Assembly: GCA_003116975.1 (NCBI GenBank)
Contig: BGKB01000014.1
Span: 142,601-206,600 of the forward strand
Source of the DNA: Aurantiochytrium sp. KH105
Lineage: Eukaryota; Sar; Bigyra; Thraustochytrida; Thraustochytriidae
Length of the DNA stretch: 64,000 bases
Reading direction: 5' to 3'
Shown here: piece after piece, positions 18,501 through 28,272 of the stretch
Layout of the letters: each line of letters begins with the position of its first letter
Position numbering within the stretch: the stretch's first letter is position 1
Notes under the pieces: generated by a model
The model's database searches: none
Seen by the model: only the letters and a program-made list of their open reading frames with translations
What the model was told of the DNA's origin: nothing
Made by a program: the position numbers and the translations under genes

Positions 18501-21500
18501 ATGGACGTTCACCACATACTGGACGTCGAGGAGGAAAACGAGGAAAGCAAGTGGGGAAATGAACATGACGAGGCCAAGGAGCAGAAGAAAGCAGAGCAGG
18601 ACCATGGTAGTCGACCGTCCAAACCTCCACTGCGAAAACAGCTTTCAGAGATTGATGCCGCAAGCCATATTCAACAGGAATTTAGAACATCCCGAAAACG
18701 GGAGGAAGAGCGCAAGTATAGACGTAAAATGATGGAAGTCCGAAGAAGCCTCACGGTCACGGATTCGCACCGAGAAGGAGTTGTCGCGCAGCAAGCGGTC
18801 GAGACAGAGTTTCGCTTACGCACCCTAACACCTGAGTACCTGCAATGGCTCATCGAGACAAGAGGACCTGAAGAAGCTTCTGCACCACGTCTTACTAATG
18901 CGCGAGGAGCAGTGGCATTCGTCGACATGAAAGGCTTCACCAAACTTGCACAAAACATGCCCCGAACGCGAGGAAATGACTCGATTCTCTTTTTTGACGA
19001 GTCATGGAAAGCCAGCAAAATTGACGCTTCGTCGGAGTTCACCTCTGCAGTTTTGGCAGAGTATTGGGGCCTCGTGATCATGTACGCGAACAAGTTTAGC
19101 GGAGACGTGATCAAATTTCTTGGCGATGCTGTTCAAATCGTTTTCCCCGTTCGCCCGCTCTTTTCGCACATCGTGAACGAAGCAGAGGCGGAAAAGCTGT
19201 GCCAAGATCGAGCTCTCCTCTTTGCCCTCGAGCTCATGCGCGCTCTCGAGTTCTTTGAAATCAGCTCTCTTGAAGTTGGTACAAACAAAATGAAGCTCAA
19301 AATCGGCCTCGCATTTGGGGACATGAGCTTTCGCGTCGTCGGAGGCGTGCTTTCAAGGTGCGAATTTGTTCTGTCAGGCCCAGCCCCAGCAAAGGCCGCA
19401 GACCTCAGCTCGCGCGCCAAGGACGACGAGACTGTTGCGGAGCTAGGTTTCGGGTCGGTTGACTCATTGGAGACAGCAGTCTCGGCCAAAGCCCAATTTG
19501 TACGACTCCGCATGAGCGACAAGTTCCCCGAGGTCGATGCCCTCTATCACACGCTGACGCAGACTGAAGATTACTACAATGTCAGCGTGAACATGAATCC
19601 GTATCTATCTGGGAACGCGCTCCATAATGAATACCAGGATCGAGGCATAGACTCATTCGCAAGATTTCAAAAGCTCGTGGCCAAACGCGCTTCGCAGCGC
19701 TCGCAGGCACCTCGTCCGAGCCAGATATCCCTTCCCGAGTTCTCTGTGCAATCCACAAGCAGTTCAATTTTCAAGTTCAACAACGTAAAGCTCAATGCTG
19801 CAACGCGCTCGAGATGCTCTTCGTCACAGTTGTCAAGTGCAATATCCAACACATCCCAGACCGGCGAAGCGTTAGTGCAAAGCGAGCACATGATCCCACT
19901 GCTTAGTCAATTTGTTCCAATGTGCGCACTCTCTCAAATTGTTGCGGGCTGCCATAATGCGCAGCTTGGCCATCGTTTCTGCAGCGTTCTCTTCATTTCA
20001 ATTAAGAACTACGACCCGGAAGCCCCAGAAGAAGCACAGACAGCTCTTATTCATCAGGCCACTTGCTTGGTGCAAAGTGCAATTTATTCGAATCGCGGCG
20101 ACCTACGACAGGTCGCAGTCGATGACAAAGGTTTAGTCCTCATTGCTGTTTTCGGACTTGCTGCAGAGGCACCCGAGCTGCCAGGATTTAGCGCTGCTTT
20201 GCAAGTAAAAAAAGAGTTCGCGGCGGCAGGAATCAAGGCGGGCCTTGGCCTCACCACAGGATCATGCCACTATGGCCCAACTGGGGCTGATACGAGAGCC
20301 GAGTATGCCGTCGTTGGAAGTACAGTCAATTTATCTGCTCGTCTCATGGGCAAGGCCGTAGGTGCATTGAGTGCGAAGAGCACTCGGTTTTGCAATCTTC
20401 TCATTGACGCAAACACTTTCAAAGGCCTACCGCTGTCGTGCACAACGGACTTTATACATGCGGCACTTCGAGTCAAAGGTGTGGATGAAGCGGTCGAAAT
20501 CTATTTCCCCATTGACGAGGGATGCACCTTGAAGATCCTTCAAGATGACTTTACCATTCAATGTCTCGCACTTTGTCGAGATCCAGAGATCGTGCGAGTA
20601 TCTGCTGCCACGCACAAGAGGATGCGTCGCTCCTCGAGCTCGGTCAGTAACTTTTTTGTAGCTGACATCTTCCGCATCACGCTGGGCATGAAGCAACCGG
20701 AGTCCGTTCGCGAGGTTCTCAAGTACATCACAGTCATGGGGGTCGTTAACCGCAGGATCGACGCAGGAATTCTCTATGCAATCATCCCAAGCCACGCTGT
20801 ACGAACCGACTTAAACGAAGCTCTCGAAGCTCTCGAGAAAGAATTGGAGATCATTGAGGACTCAGGCGATCAAGTGTATCTCGTCCGCAACGTCGAGAAA
20901 CATATTCGTCCGCTATATCAGACGCTCATGCGATCGTTCAGGCATCAACTTCATCGCGAGCTTGCTGAAATTTACCAAGATCAGCTCTTACACGGTCATC
21001 TGCGACAGATTCCGCGCAACAGCCTTCATGAGATGATCGGATCTCATTATGCCCTTGCTGGTGTCGACTTTCACCTTCAAGCTGCCGAATTTCTTAATGA
21101 AGGCCTTCGCCGGCAATATGCTACCGACCCCAAGTCTGCCGAGGCAACCGTGCAGCGTTCGCAGAGACTGGTGCGTTCTTGGCAAAACATGCAACGATCT
21201 CGGGCAGAAAAGGTCGCGGCAAAGTCGATGTTCTTTCTAGGTACCATGAAAGCTTTGCAGCAAGATCAAGCTGCAAGTATTCGCGCCTTCGTGGGCTGTT
21301 TGCGAGCGTACAGCAACTTGTACCCCCTTCTTTCGCCATTGTGTATCGCACATGATGTCGACCTCTTCAAGTCAGCACAGCGTCAGGCCGGCAGTATTAG
21401 CCAAGCTCACAACAATTGCACGTGCGACCGCTTACGAGCTGGCTTGAACGCCTTCCTTTTCGTTCATCATGCCGAAGACGCAAGTTCGTCTTCATTTTCT

Positions 21501-21902
21501 TTCCGCTGTCTTCATGTAAAATCGACAGACGGTTCCGGTCTCAAAATGGAAGCCTGTGAGGGCGTGATCATGAAACACAACTTTAGCGAATCGGCCAACA
21601 CGGTCAATTGCACGCTCACGGAGCTCACAAAGGACAAGGCGGAAGAGGAATACCAACTGAGTCGCGAAGATGCAAGTGTTTCACAGTATTTCCGCGTCGC
21701 CCTCTACAACCCTCTTACTTCCAAACACTTTTTGCAGAGCCTAGCTCAGCTCGATCTGGCAAGCTCCAGACTTCATGCGGGCCAGAAGACCTCTGTAGAA
21801 CGCAGCACAAGTCTGGCCGAGTCAATCATGGAGGTCAATGAAGATATTGAGGGACGGTTGATGGAGGAAGAGCCCAGATCAAGACTTTGTACTATTCAAT
21901 AG
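18501..21902 (+). CDS. soluble-adenylyl-cyclase-like class III nucleotidyl cyclase, paralogue A, CaaX tail
   Basis: This 1133-residue protein is the first of three tandem paralogues with the C1-C2 layout of ADCY10/soluble AC. C1 (about 135-330) has both metal aspartates (D142 in FVDMKGFT, D209 in FLGDA) and K205, the place of the bicarbonate-site Lys of human sAC. C2 (about 470-660) has the base-pocket Lys K543 (VDDKGL) and the transition-state Asn N610 and Arg R614 (VNLSAR). The adenine-specifying Thr position is Ala (A603 in EYAVVG). Residues 55-85 form an IQ-like basic helix. After C2 there is no Walker A; the sequence goes straight to a winged-helix/helical-repeat-like region (from about 715). 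The protein ends CTIQ, a CaaX box, so prenylation and membrane anchoring are predicted. No transmembrane segment is visible. It probably makes cAMP; base specificity is unproven. There is no intron. Confidence 0.88.
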   Translation: MDVHHILDVEEENEESKWGNEHDEAKEQKKAEQDHGSRPSKPPLRKQLSEIDAASHIQQEFRTSRKREEERKYRRKMMEVRRSLTVTDSHREGVVAQQAVETEFRLRTLTPEYLQWLIETRGPEEASAPRLTNARGAVAFVDMKGFTKLAQNMPRTRGNDSILFFDESWKASKIDASSEFTSAVLAEYWGLVIMYANKFSGDVIKFLGDAVQIVFPVRPLFSHIVNEAEAEKLCQDRALLFALELMRALEFFEISSLEVGTNKMKLKIGLAFGDMSFRVVGGVLSRCEFVLSGPAPAKAADLSSRAKDDETVAELGFGSVDSLETAVSAKAQFVRLRMSDKFPEVDALYHTLTQTEDYYNVSVNMNPYLSGNALHNEYQDRGIDSFARFQKLVAKRASQRSQAPRPSQISLPEFSVQSTSSSIFKFNNVKLNAATRSRCSSSQLSSAISNTSQTGEALVQSEHMIPLLSQFVPMCALSQIVAGCHNAQLGHRFCSVLFISIKNYDPEAPEEAQTALIHQATCLVQSAIYSNRGDLRQVAVDDKGLVLIAVFGLAAEAPELPGFSAALQVKKEFAAAGIKAGLGLTTGSCHYGPTGADTRAEYAVVGSTVNLSARLMGKAVGALSAKSTRFCNLLIDANTFKGLPLSCTTDFIHAALRVKGVDEAVEIYFPIDEGCTLKILQDDFTIQCLALCRDPEIVRVSAATHKRMRRSSSSVSNFFVADIFRITLGMKQPESVREVLKYITVMGVVNRRIDAGILYAIIPSHAVRTDLNEALEALEKELEIIEDSGDQVYLVRNVEKHIRPLYQTLMRSFRHQLHRELAEIYQDQLLHGHLRQIPRNSLHEMIGSHYALAGVDFHLQAAEFLNEGLRRQYATDPKSAEATVQRSQRLVRSWQNMQRSRAEKVAAKSMFFLGTMKALQQDQAASIRAFVGCLRAYSNLYPLLSPLCIAHDVDLFKSAQRQAGSISQAHNNCTCDRLRAGLNAFLFVHHAEDASSSSFSFRCLHVKSTDGSGLKMEACEGVIMKHNFSESANTVNCTLTELTKDKAEEEYQLSREDASVSQYFRVALYNPLTSKHFLQSLAQLDLASSRLHAGQKTSVERSTSLAESIMEVNEDIEGRLMEEEPRSRLCTIQ

Positions 21903-21979
21903 TTTCTTGCAGCTGTCAGTTCTTTTACTTAACGCTGGTCGTCTCGCTTGTGAGCGCCCAGACTTTGTACTATTCAATA
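21882..21979 (+). repeat. 20-bp direct repeat duplicating the CaaX-stop sequence
   Basis: AGACTTTGTACTATTCAATA occurs at 21882-21901 and again at 21960-21979, 78 bp apart. The first copy encodes the end of paralogue A (LCTIQ, stop TAG). The second lies in the 3' flank and would encode the same residues followed by TAA in the same frame, but an in-frame TAA intervenes. Confidence 0.9.
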
Positions 21980-23445
21980 ATTCATTTGATTTGTAGCTAA
22001 TTGTTTGGCTTCTTTCTCTGTGCCTGGTATTAGCCTCTTTTTTTCCCTCCCAGGCTCTCCGCCCCTTTGTTTTCTAAATTGTTATGTCCGTTGAGAATGG
22101 CGTCGCCCGGTCCCGGCGCGGCCGACCACTGTGGGGCGCTTTCGCGAAGAATTATAAAGTATGAAGGATTGAGGGTAAGGGCGAGCGCGGACAATGGATC
22201 CGACGCAAGTTTGTGCTGCGTTGCGCTGCGTTGCGTTGTATCAGGTTGCGTTGAATCACGTTGCGTTATATCAGGTTTAGTTGTATCAGGTTGCGTTGCA
22301 TCAGGTTGCGTCGCGAACTCCGTTGCGTCGATCTGCTCGCGCCATGAGTGTCTGTTGCACCGCCGCTGTAGAGAGCTCCACTACTTCATTGCTAAAACTC
22401 ATTACGGTATACAGTAGCGTACACACCCCCTTTTGTGCTGTGCCGCGCTGTGTACCAAAACGAACATGTCCGGCGAACAAAATCCAAGCTAGGCGAGACA
22501 ATCACCAAAGGCGCCTTCCACTGTGAGCTCTGGCGCGCGGAGCGGGCGCGCGCCTGCTCGTTTTTCCTCTCGCTGCCGTCGCCGCCGCCGCCGCTGCTGC
22601 TGCTGCTGCCTCGCGGCCCTCCCGCACGTCCACTCCGGTTTCTACCTGAGTCGCGCTGTGTGTATGGGAGGCACACACCGGAGGTGTACAGCAAAAGTAT
22701 CCGTTCGGAACCTCGTGGCTGTAGAGAAGCGGAGTGGCCAAGCCGGCGCTGCGCAGCGAAAGCCTGACCTGGCTGGCTGGCCGGCTGGCCGGCCGGAGCA
22801 AACTATACAGCGGCGGCGTGCATCACCGCTTCGGTCGGTCGGCGAGCTCGGCGAGTGGCCTGCGCCCGCCCGCCCGCCCGTTCGCAGGCAGCGGCGCCGC
22901 GCCGTCGCCGCGCAGTCGCGAAGGAAAAGGGGAGAGAGGAAAAGAAGACAGCGCTCTCAAGTGCATTCGGTGTGCTTCCAGAACGGGGCGAAGGAAAAGG
23001 CGACGCGAGGCAACGCGAATCAAGGCGAACAAACCAAGCAGAGTGCCTTGCTTGCTGCGCCGCGCCGCGCCTCGCCTCGCCTCGCCACGCTTCGCCTCGC
23101 TTTCGCGGGCACGCGGGCGCACGAGCGTGCCGCGGGCCTGTGTTGCGCGCGCACGCCCGCTGCGAGAGCGCGCGGCGCGCCCTCACACACGAACAGAGCT
23201 ACAAAACAAAGCAAAAACAACGAGCTGCCTGCCTGGCTGCCTCTGCCTACACGGAGCTTGTTGCGACTGCAACTCGACGCGAGTCGAGTTGACAAACAAG
23301 GAGGTCGGCGAAGCGCTGGCCGTGACAAGCCCCGCCCTGGCGCTCCCCCCTCCCCCCCGGAGGCCGAGCGCGAAGCGCGCCGCGCCGCGGTGCGTGGGCG
23401 TTGCTGGCGAGGAGTTAGCTCGTCGGCTACACATTGTCGAGCCGG
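21903..23445. other. 1.5-kb spacer between cyclase paralogues A and B
   Basis: No convincing gene is visible. It holds the second copy of the CaaX-tail repeat, a five-copy 15-bp tandem repeat (22239-22313), and a GCC/CTG trinucleotide run near 22582-22613. The GC-rich right half is the presumed promoter and 5' UTR of paralogue B. Confidence 0.6.
22239..22313 (+). repeat. 15-bp tandem repeat, five copies
   Basis: The unit is TATCAGGTTGCGTTG. Five consecutive 15-bp copies with one to four differences each fill 22239-22313. It sits in the spacer between cyclase paralogues A and B. Confidence 0.9.
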
Positions 23446-26400
23446 ATGGACGCCGCTGCGGAGATTCGCCGCGCCTCCATTGTCAGCGGCGACGACAACG
23501 ACGACTCTGGAGGCCTGTCGAGGTGGCTCGGTGAGGCCAAAACAAATTCAAGGCAGGATGGCAGCGATAACCGCGATCATCACGGCGTCAGCTTCAAGTT
23601 CAATCCGCGAGACCTCATATCGGGCAAACACGACGAGGCCTTCGCAGATGCGGAAAGGAGCGCCTGCGCAAGAAGAATTCAACGATGGCTGCGAGAACGA
23701 AAACTCAAATATGCGCGATGGCTGTGGAAGCGACGCTTAATGCGAACCAAGGCAGATCTGCGCAAGATGAGCACGCCCAATGATAGGAACGCCCAGCAGC
23801 AACTCTATGAGACCGAGGAAAAGCTGTGCGCGCTCACCCCCATGTATCTCCAATGGCTTTTGCGAACAAAGGGTCCAGAGAGTCTCAAGCCCGAGACGTG
23901 TCACCGCATTGAAGGCGTCGTCGCTTTCGTTGACATGAAGGGATTCACCAATCTTGCACAATATCTTGCCAAAAAGAATGCTGTCGACGCAACTGGCTCA
24001 TCCGTTTTTCTCGACCAAGATTTGAATATTAACCTTTCTTCCGAGCTCACTAACGTTGTTCTCGGAAAGTATTGGGAGCTGGTCATCATGTACGCCCACA
24101 AGTTCCAGGGGTCTGTGCTCAAGTACCTCGGTGACGCTGTGCAAATCATTTTCCCCATCGAACCACTCTTCACGAATGTCGCGGATCCTGAGGAAGCGGC
24201 ATCATCGTGTCAAAATCGAGGTCTCATGTTTACATTAGAGCTGCTCCGCGCGCTCGAATTTTTCGAAATTGCCTCTCTCGACCTTGGTACCTCGCGCATG
24301 AGCCTCAAGATTGGTCTTGCGTATGGAAAGATGAGCGTCCGCGTACTTGGCGGAGTTGCATCACGCTGCGAGTTCGTACTTTCTGGCGAGACTTCCGAGC
24401 TTGCGGCGGAGTTGAGTGGTAAAGCCAACCACGATGAAGCCATTGTGCACGAAAGCATTGCCATCGCTAAAGAAATGCTGCCTCGAAATCGCCGCGACGC
24501 GAGCTTTGTACGAGTCAAGGTTGGGCCCAAATACCCCAAGGTGGCAGATTTATACCAGTATCTCACGCAAACAGGCGACTACTTCGATGCGAGTCTGTAC
24601 AAAAATCCTTACAAGGACGACGACGAAGAAGGCGAGTCGACGGTGGAGCTTCTTGAAGGTGTTCGAGCACTGAACCACGCCCAACATCTTGCCGTGGCCC
24701 GCGCGAAGGAACGAAGAGCTTCCCTTCGGCATTTATCGTCAATAAGCTCGCTTGGATCTGCGGGTGCGTCGCGCTTCAATGCGTCCGGGTCGAGCATTTC
24801 CATGAGGCTGAAAGAAATTGAGGATGCAATCGAGACCAAATCACAGCAGGACAGGTCCTCCGCGGCGCTATCATTTGACGTGCTTGGACGCTTTGTCCCC
24901 ATTTGCGCTCTATCCCAAATTGCCGCGGGATGCCACACTTCGCAGCTGGGCCAAGGATACTGTGCGGTGCTCTTCATTGAGATTTCCAATTACGACCCCA
25001 CTGCAACGGAAGAATACCAAACAATCTTTATGCAAGTAGCGATGACGCTAGCGCAAGTTGCTATTTACCAGCACCTCGGCGATCTGCGACAGGTGGCTGT
25101 CGATGACAAGGGTCTCGTCATTATCGGCATGTTTGGAATTTCAGCCGCAAACGCGGAGGCCTCGGCCTTTGATGCCGCCATGCAAATCAAGGCATCCTAC
25201 GCGAGAGAGGGCATTGTCGCAGCAATAGGCATTGCATCTGGAGCGTGCCACTTTGGCCCGACTGGCGCAGCAACGCGCAATGAGTATGCAGTTGTGGGAA
25301 GCACAGTGAATCTGTCAGCGCGACTCATGGCCCGTGCATCCAAGGCGGCCAACTATTTTCACACAAAGACTTTCATCTTGACTGATCACACTACCTTCCT
25401 CGGACTTCCCGCACACTGTGCCACCAAGTTCGCAACGTCCAACGTCAAGGTGAAGGGTTTTGAGCGAGCTATTCAGGTTTTCTCCCCGCTCGACCAACGC
25501 GAGTCGCTCGAAGATCTGAAGGATATGGATGTTCCAAAGCACCTCGGCTTTGAAAGGGAAACCCGCATTGTCAAGGTGACGCATGTTACCAAACGATCCG
25601 CCGTGAGTTTTCGTGAGCGGCAAAAGCGTTCCGGTTTTGTTGCCGACATTCATCGTCTCACGGTGGGACTCGAGAGATCAGAGTCTGTGCAAGAGGTGCT
25701 AAAGCACGTAGCCGTCATGGGTGTGGTGAATCCACGCATCGACGTCACCATCCTCTACTCTGTCATTCAGAGCGTTTCGGTGTGCTCCGACCTGTCATAT
25801 TCGCTACAAGTGCTCGAAAACGACCTGCAGATTCTACAGGATGCTGGTAATCAGGTGTACATGGTGCGCAGCGCAACGCAGCATGTCAAGCCGCTTTACG
25901 AGACGTTGATGCAATCGTTTCGGACGCGATTACACCAAGATCTCGCCACAATCTATGAGAAACAGGTGCGAAATGACAATCTCAAGGACTTTGCGAAAGA
26001 CAGCCTTCACGTGATCGTTGGCTCGCATTACGCTCTTGCCGGCGTGGAGCATCACCTCAAGGCAGCAGAGTACCTCAACAAGGGGCTTTCCAAGATCGCT
26101 CATCATGACCTCTCGTACGCAGCGCTCCTCGCGCGCCGTAGTCGCAAGCTCGTGCAGGGCTGGCAACGAAAGCAGCAGGCCAAGGCAGAAAAGGCCAAGG
26201 CAATGTCCATGTACCTTGTTGGTGGATGCGAGCTCAAGTCCAACAATTATGAGCAAAGCTTTGGCGCTTTTGTCGCTGGACTTCGTTGTTACGGAGCTCT
26301 CAAGCCTCTTTTGAAGCCCAGATGCAAGTCAAACGCGACTTGTCGCCTTTTGCATGAGTCTGCGCCCAATTGCAACTGTCTTTTACTCCAACCTCGCATG

Positions 26401-26880
26401 CGAGCCTATCTTTTTGTACACCATACAGAGGATGCGCATTCGAGCACGTACTACCTTCGTGGAATGAAGGTCGAGTCTCCACGTGGCAGTAACTTTCACC
26501 TCACACCATTCGAATGTGCAAATCTCTCGTCCGCGCAGCCAAGACACTCAAATTCCTCGGTCTGCGTACTTGAAGAAATGTCAGAGGAAGAGACACTCAA
26601 GCGATACCAAATGGTCGACCGCGACTCTACTGTACAGTCGTTTTACCAGATCTACATTCACGACGCTGCTGTCGCAAAGCTTGTTCTTCACATGCTAGCC
26701 CAGCTCGCCAAGGTCTCTTCCATGATGGAAGTCAAATCTGCAGGCCAAGTTCGCTCCACCTCATTCACGCAACACACACAAGATACTCTCACAAGTGAGC
26801 AAAGCAAAGGTGAACAAGGGGGGCTATCGCGCTCTGGAAGCACGCTCGTGGACCGCTCAAAAGTGTGTCACATTCAATAA
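23446..26880 (+). CDS. soluble-adenylyl-cyclase-like class III nucleotidyl cyclase, paralogue B, CaaX tail
   Basis: This 1144-residue protein is the closest relative of paralogue A, alignable through almost its whole length. C1 keeps both metal aspartates (D163 in FVDMKGFT, D230 in YLGDA) and the K226 bicarbonate-site position. C2 keeps K555 (VDDKGL), N622 and R626 (VNLSAR), with Ala (A615) at the usual adenine-specifying Thr. Residues about 70-95 form a strongly basic IQ-like helix (RRIQRWLRERKLKYARW). The conserved block FVADIHRLTVGLERSESVQEV and the helical-repeat tail follow C2 directly, with no P-loop. It ends CHIQ, a CaaX box. The start is ATG 23446 (MDAAAEIRR); the frame is open upstream but without an ATG close by. 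Prediction: a catalytically competent, prenylated cyclase. There is no intron. Confidence 0.88.
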   Translation: MDAAAEIRRASIVSGDDNDDSGGLSRWLGEAKTNSRQDGSDNRDHHGVSFKFNPRDLISGKHDEAFADAERSACARRIQRWLRERKLKYARWLWKRRLMRTKADLRKMSTPNDRNAQQQLYETEEKLCALTPMYLQWLLRTKGPESLKPETCHRIEGVVAFVDMKGFTNLAQYLAKKNAVDATGSSVFLDQDLNINLSSELTNVVLGKYWELVIMYAHKFQGSVLKYLGDAVQIIFPIEPLFTNVADPEEAASSCQNRGLMFTLELLRALEFFEIASLDLGTSRMSLKIGLAYGKMSVRVLGGVASRCEFVLSGETSELAAELSGKANHDEAIVHESIAIAKEMLPRNRRDASFVRVKVGPKYPKVADLYQYLTQTGDYFDASLYKNPYKDDDEEGESTVELLEGVRALNHAQHLAVARAKERRASLRHLSSISSLGSAGASRFNASGSSISMRLKEIEDAIETKSQQDRSSAALSFDVLGRFVPICALSQIAAGCHTSQLGQGYCAVLFIEISNYDPTATEEYQTIFMQVAMTLAQVAIYQHLGDLRQVAVDDKGLVIIGMFGISAANAEASAFDAAMQIKASYAREGIVAAIGIASGACHFGPTGAATRNEYAVVGSTVNLSARLMARASKAANYFHTKTFILTDHTTFLGLPAHCATKFATSNVKVKGFERAIQVFSPLDQRESLEDLKDMDVPKHLGFERETRIVKVTHVTKRSAVSFRERQKRSGFVADIHRLTVGLERSESVQEVLKHVAVMGVVNPRIDVTILYSVIQSVSVCSDLSYSLQVLENDLQILQDAGNQVYMVRSATQHVKPLYETLMQSFRTRLHQDLATIYEKQVRNDNLKDFAKDSLHVIVGSHYALAGVEHHLKAAEYLNKGLSKIAHHDLSYAALLARRSRKLVQGWQRKQQAKAEKAKAMSMYLVGGCELKSNNYEQSFGAFVAGLRCYGALKPLLKPRCKSNATCRLLHESAPNCNCLLLQPRMRAYLFVHHTEDAHSSTYYLRGMKVESPRGSNFHLTPFECANLSSAQPRHSNSSVCVLEEMSEEETLKRYQMVDRDSTVQSFYQIYIHDAAVAKLVLHMLAQLAKVSSMMEVKSAGQVRSTSFTQHTQDTLTSEQSKGEQGGLSRSGSTLVDRSKVCHIQ

Positions 26881-28272
26881 AGATCACATTTCTCAGCCGG
26901 TCATCTCCGTTCATTCTACCTGCAAAGTTTGCAGGATTGGCTCCAGATACACTTGCTTTTTTACAGTCAACGAATAAGATGTTCACAAGGGCCTAGGCCT
27001 TGGCCTAAGACTTGACCCGGGTCTGCACGTGGACTAGATTAGCTCGTAGCTTTGTGTGTGGCCCCTGGATTTGTTTCGTGCGATATGTAATCCACCACAC
27101 TATAAACTGAGACAAAGATTGATAGAAAGTGGCTGATTCGAAGTGTTTGTTTGGATCTCATGGAGTGCGAGTGAGTCTAACTGGCTCACCTGCGGTACGG
27201 CTAAGATCCGTTTAAGAACGGATGTACCAGTGCCGCCGGTGCGGCATCATGAAAGTTTTTTCTTTTCCAAAGTTTTTTTCTATTTTTTCGATGACGATCT
27301 TTTTTTTATTTTTTAAAGACTTTTCTTTTGACAACAAAGTAGAAAAAGGTGGCAAAGTCATTTGAGCAGAGCTGAGTGAGCTGTCCGGCCTTGGCCAATA
27401 TTGCTCGGCGTTGTAAACACAGCGTGCGGGAAAGTAAAGCGCAACCGAACAATTAACCAGAGATTTGTCACCGGACTGTGGAGCGCTGCATTCGCATACA
27501 ATGTGAACGATCCGTTGACTTTTGTTCTGTACCACAATGCTACGTATTAGTACTACGTTACGGTGACCCGGGCAATGACAGTAGCTCAGCTTATGTTCAT
27601 TTTCTGACGTAAGATTCACAGTCAGCCTGGGCACCGGCTCTGAGAGGCGCGGCGCGCGGCCATGCCCCAGTCGCCAGCTTTGTCTCTGCTAGCTGAAATA
27701 CCCTCTTGTGCAGCTCAAAGCAGTTCATGAAAAGTTGGCGCGAGTAACCCCAATCCACTGTCACGGTGACAGAAAAGGCGTAGACGAATCCGTTCTTACG
27801 CAGTCCACTTGCACGGAGAGGTGTGTGTACCCCACATTGGCCATCGTTTGTTTTCTTTCTGTCATTCCTCCTTTGTGTAAGGGTGAATGAACACTCGCGC
27901 GGCGGTCTTTCAAGGTCCGCGATCACACCACGCCTTTGCGCGCGCACACACTCTTGCTTCACTGGCTTGGCTCGAGCTGGCTGCACACATCCAGAACCTA
28001 CCTTCGTTACTTAGGAGGCGCCACGATCGCGCTGCGCTGGCCGGTCGCGCTTGGCAGGCAGACCTTGCAAAGAGGAGAACCACGCGGTTGCGTTCCTCGT
28101 CGCGCCTCTCGCGCGAGGCCGGGCAAGGCCAGGCCAGTCTGCGCAAGGCACGCTGCGCAGCAGATACCAAGGCAAGAAAGGCAAGAGAAAAGAGGAGAAC
28201 GACGCCACTGTGAGCCTCGACACGTAGAGGTCGAGGGAGAGGGCGGTCCGCGCCAGAAACTCCGGAAAGACG
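26881..28272. other. 1.4-kb spacer between cyclase paralogues B and C
   Basis: I see no protein-coding gene. It contains a possible small structured-RNA unit (27101-27261) followed by several T runs (27256-27330). The right third is GC-richer and is the likely promoter of paralogue C. Confidence 0.55.
27128..27256 (+). ncRNA. candidate RNA polymerase III-type small RNA
   Basis: TATAAA lies at 27101-27106. About 25 bp later TGGCTGATTCG (27130-27140) fits the box A consensus. The stretch then contains a nested hairpin (outer GGTAC/GTACC at 27194-27198/27224-27228, inner 7-bp stem with TAAG loop at 27206-27223) and a second GCCGC/GCGGC hairpin (27232-27245). It ends at a T6 run (27256-27261), as in Pol III termination. 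No box B and no match to tRNA, U6 or SRP RNA that I can recognise. The boundaries are guesses, and chance is possible. Confidence 0.25.

Noticed and set aside
22523-23740. 405-residue plus-strand open frame before cyclase paralogue B
   Set aside because: Arg/Ala-rich translation of GC-rich leader. It overlaps the true start of paralogue B in another frame and lacks motifs.
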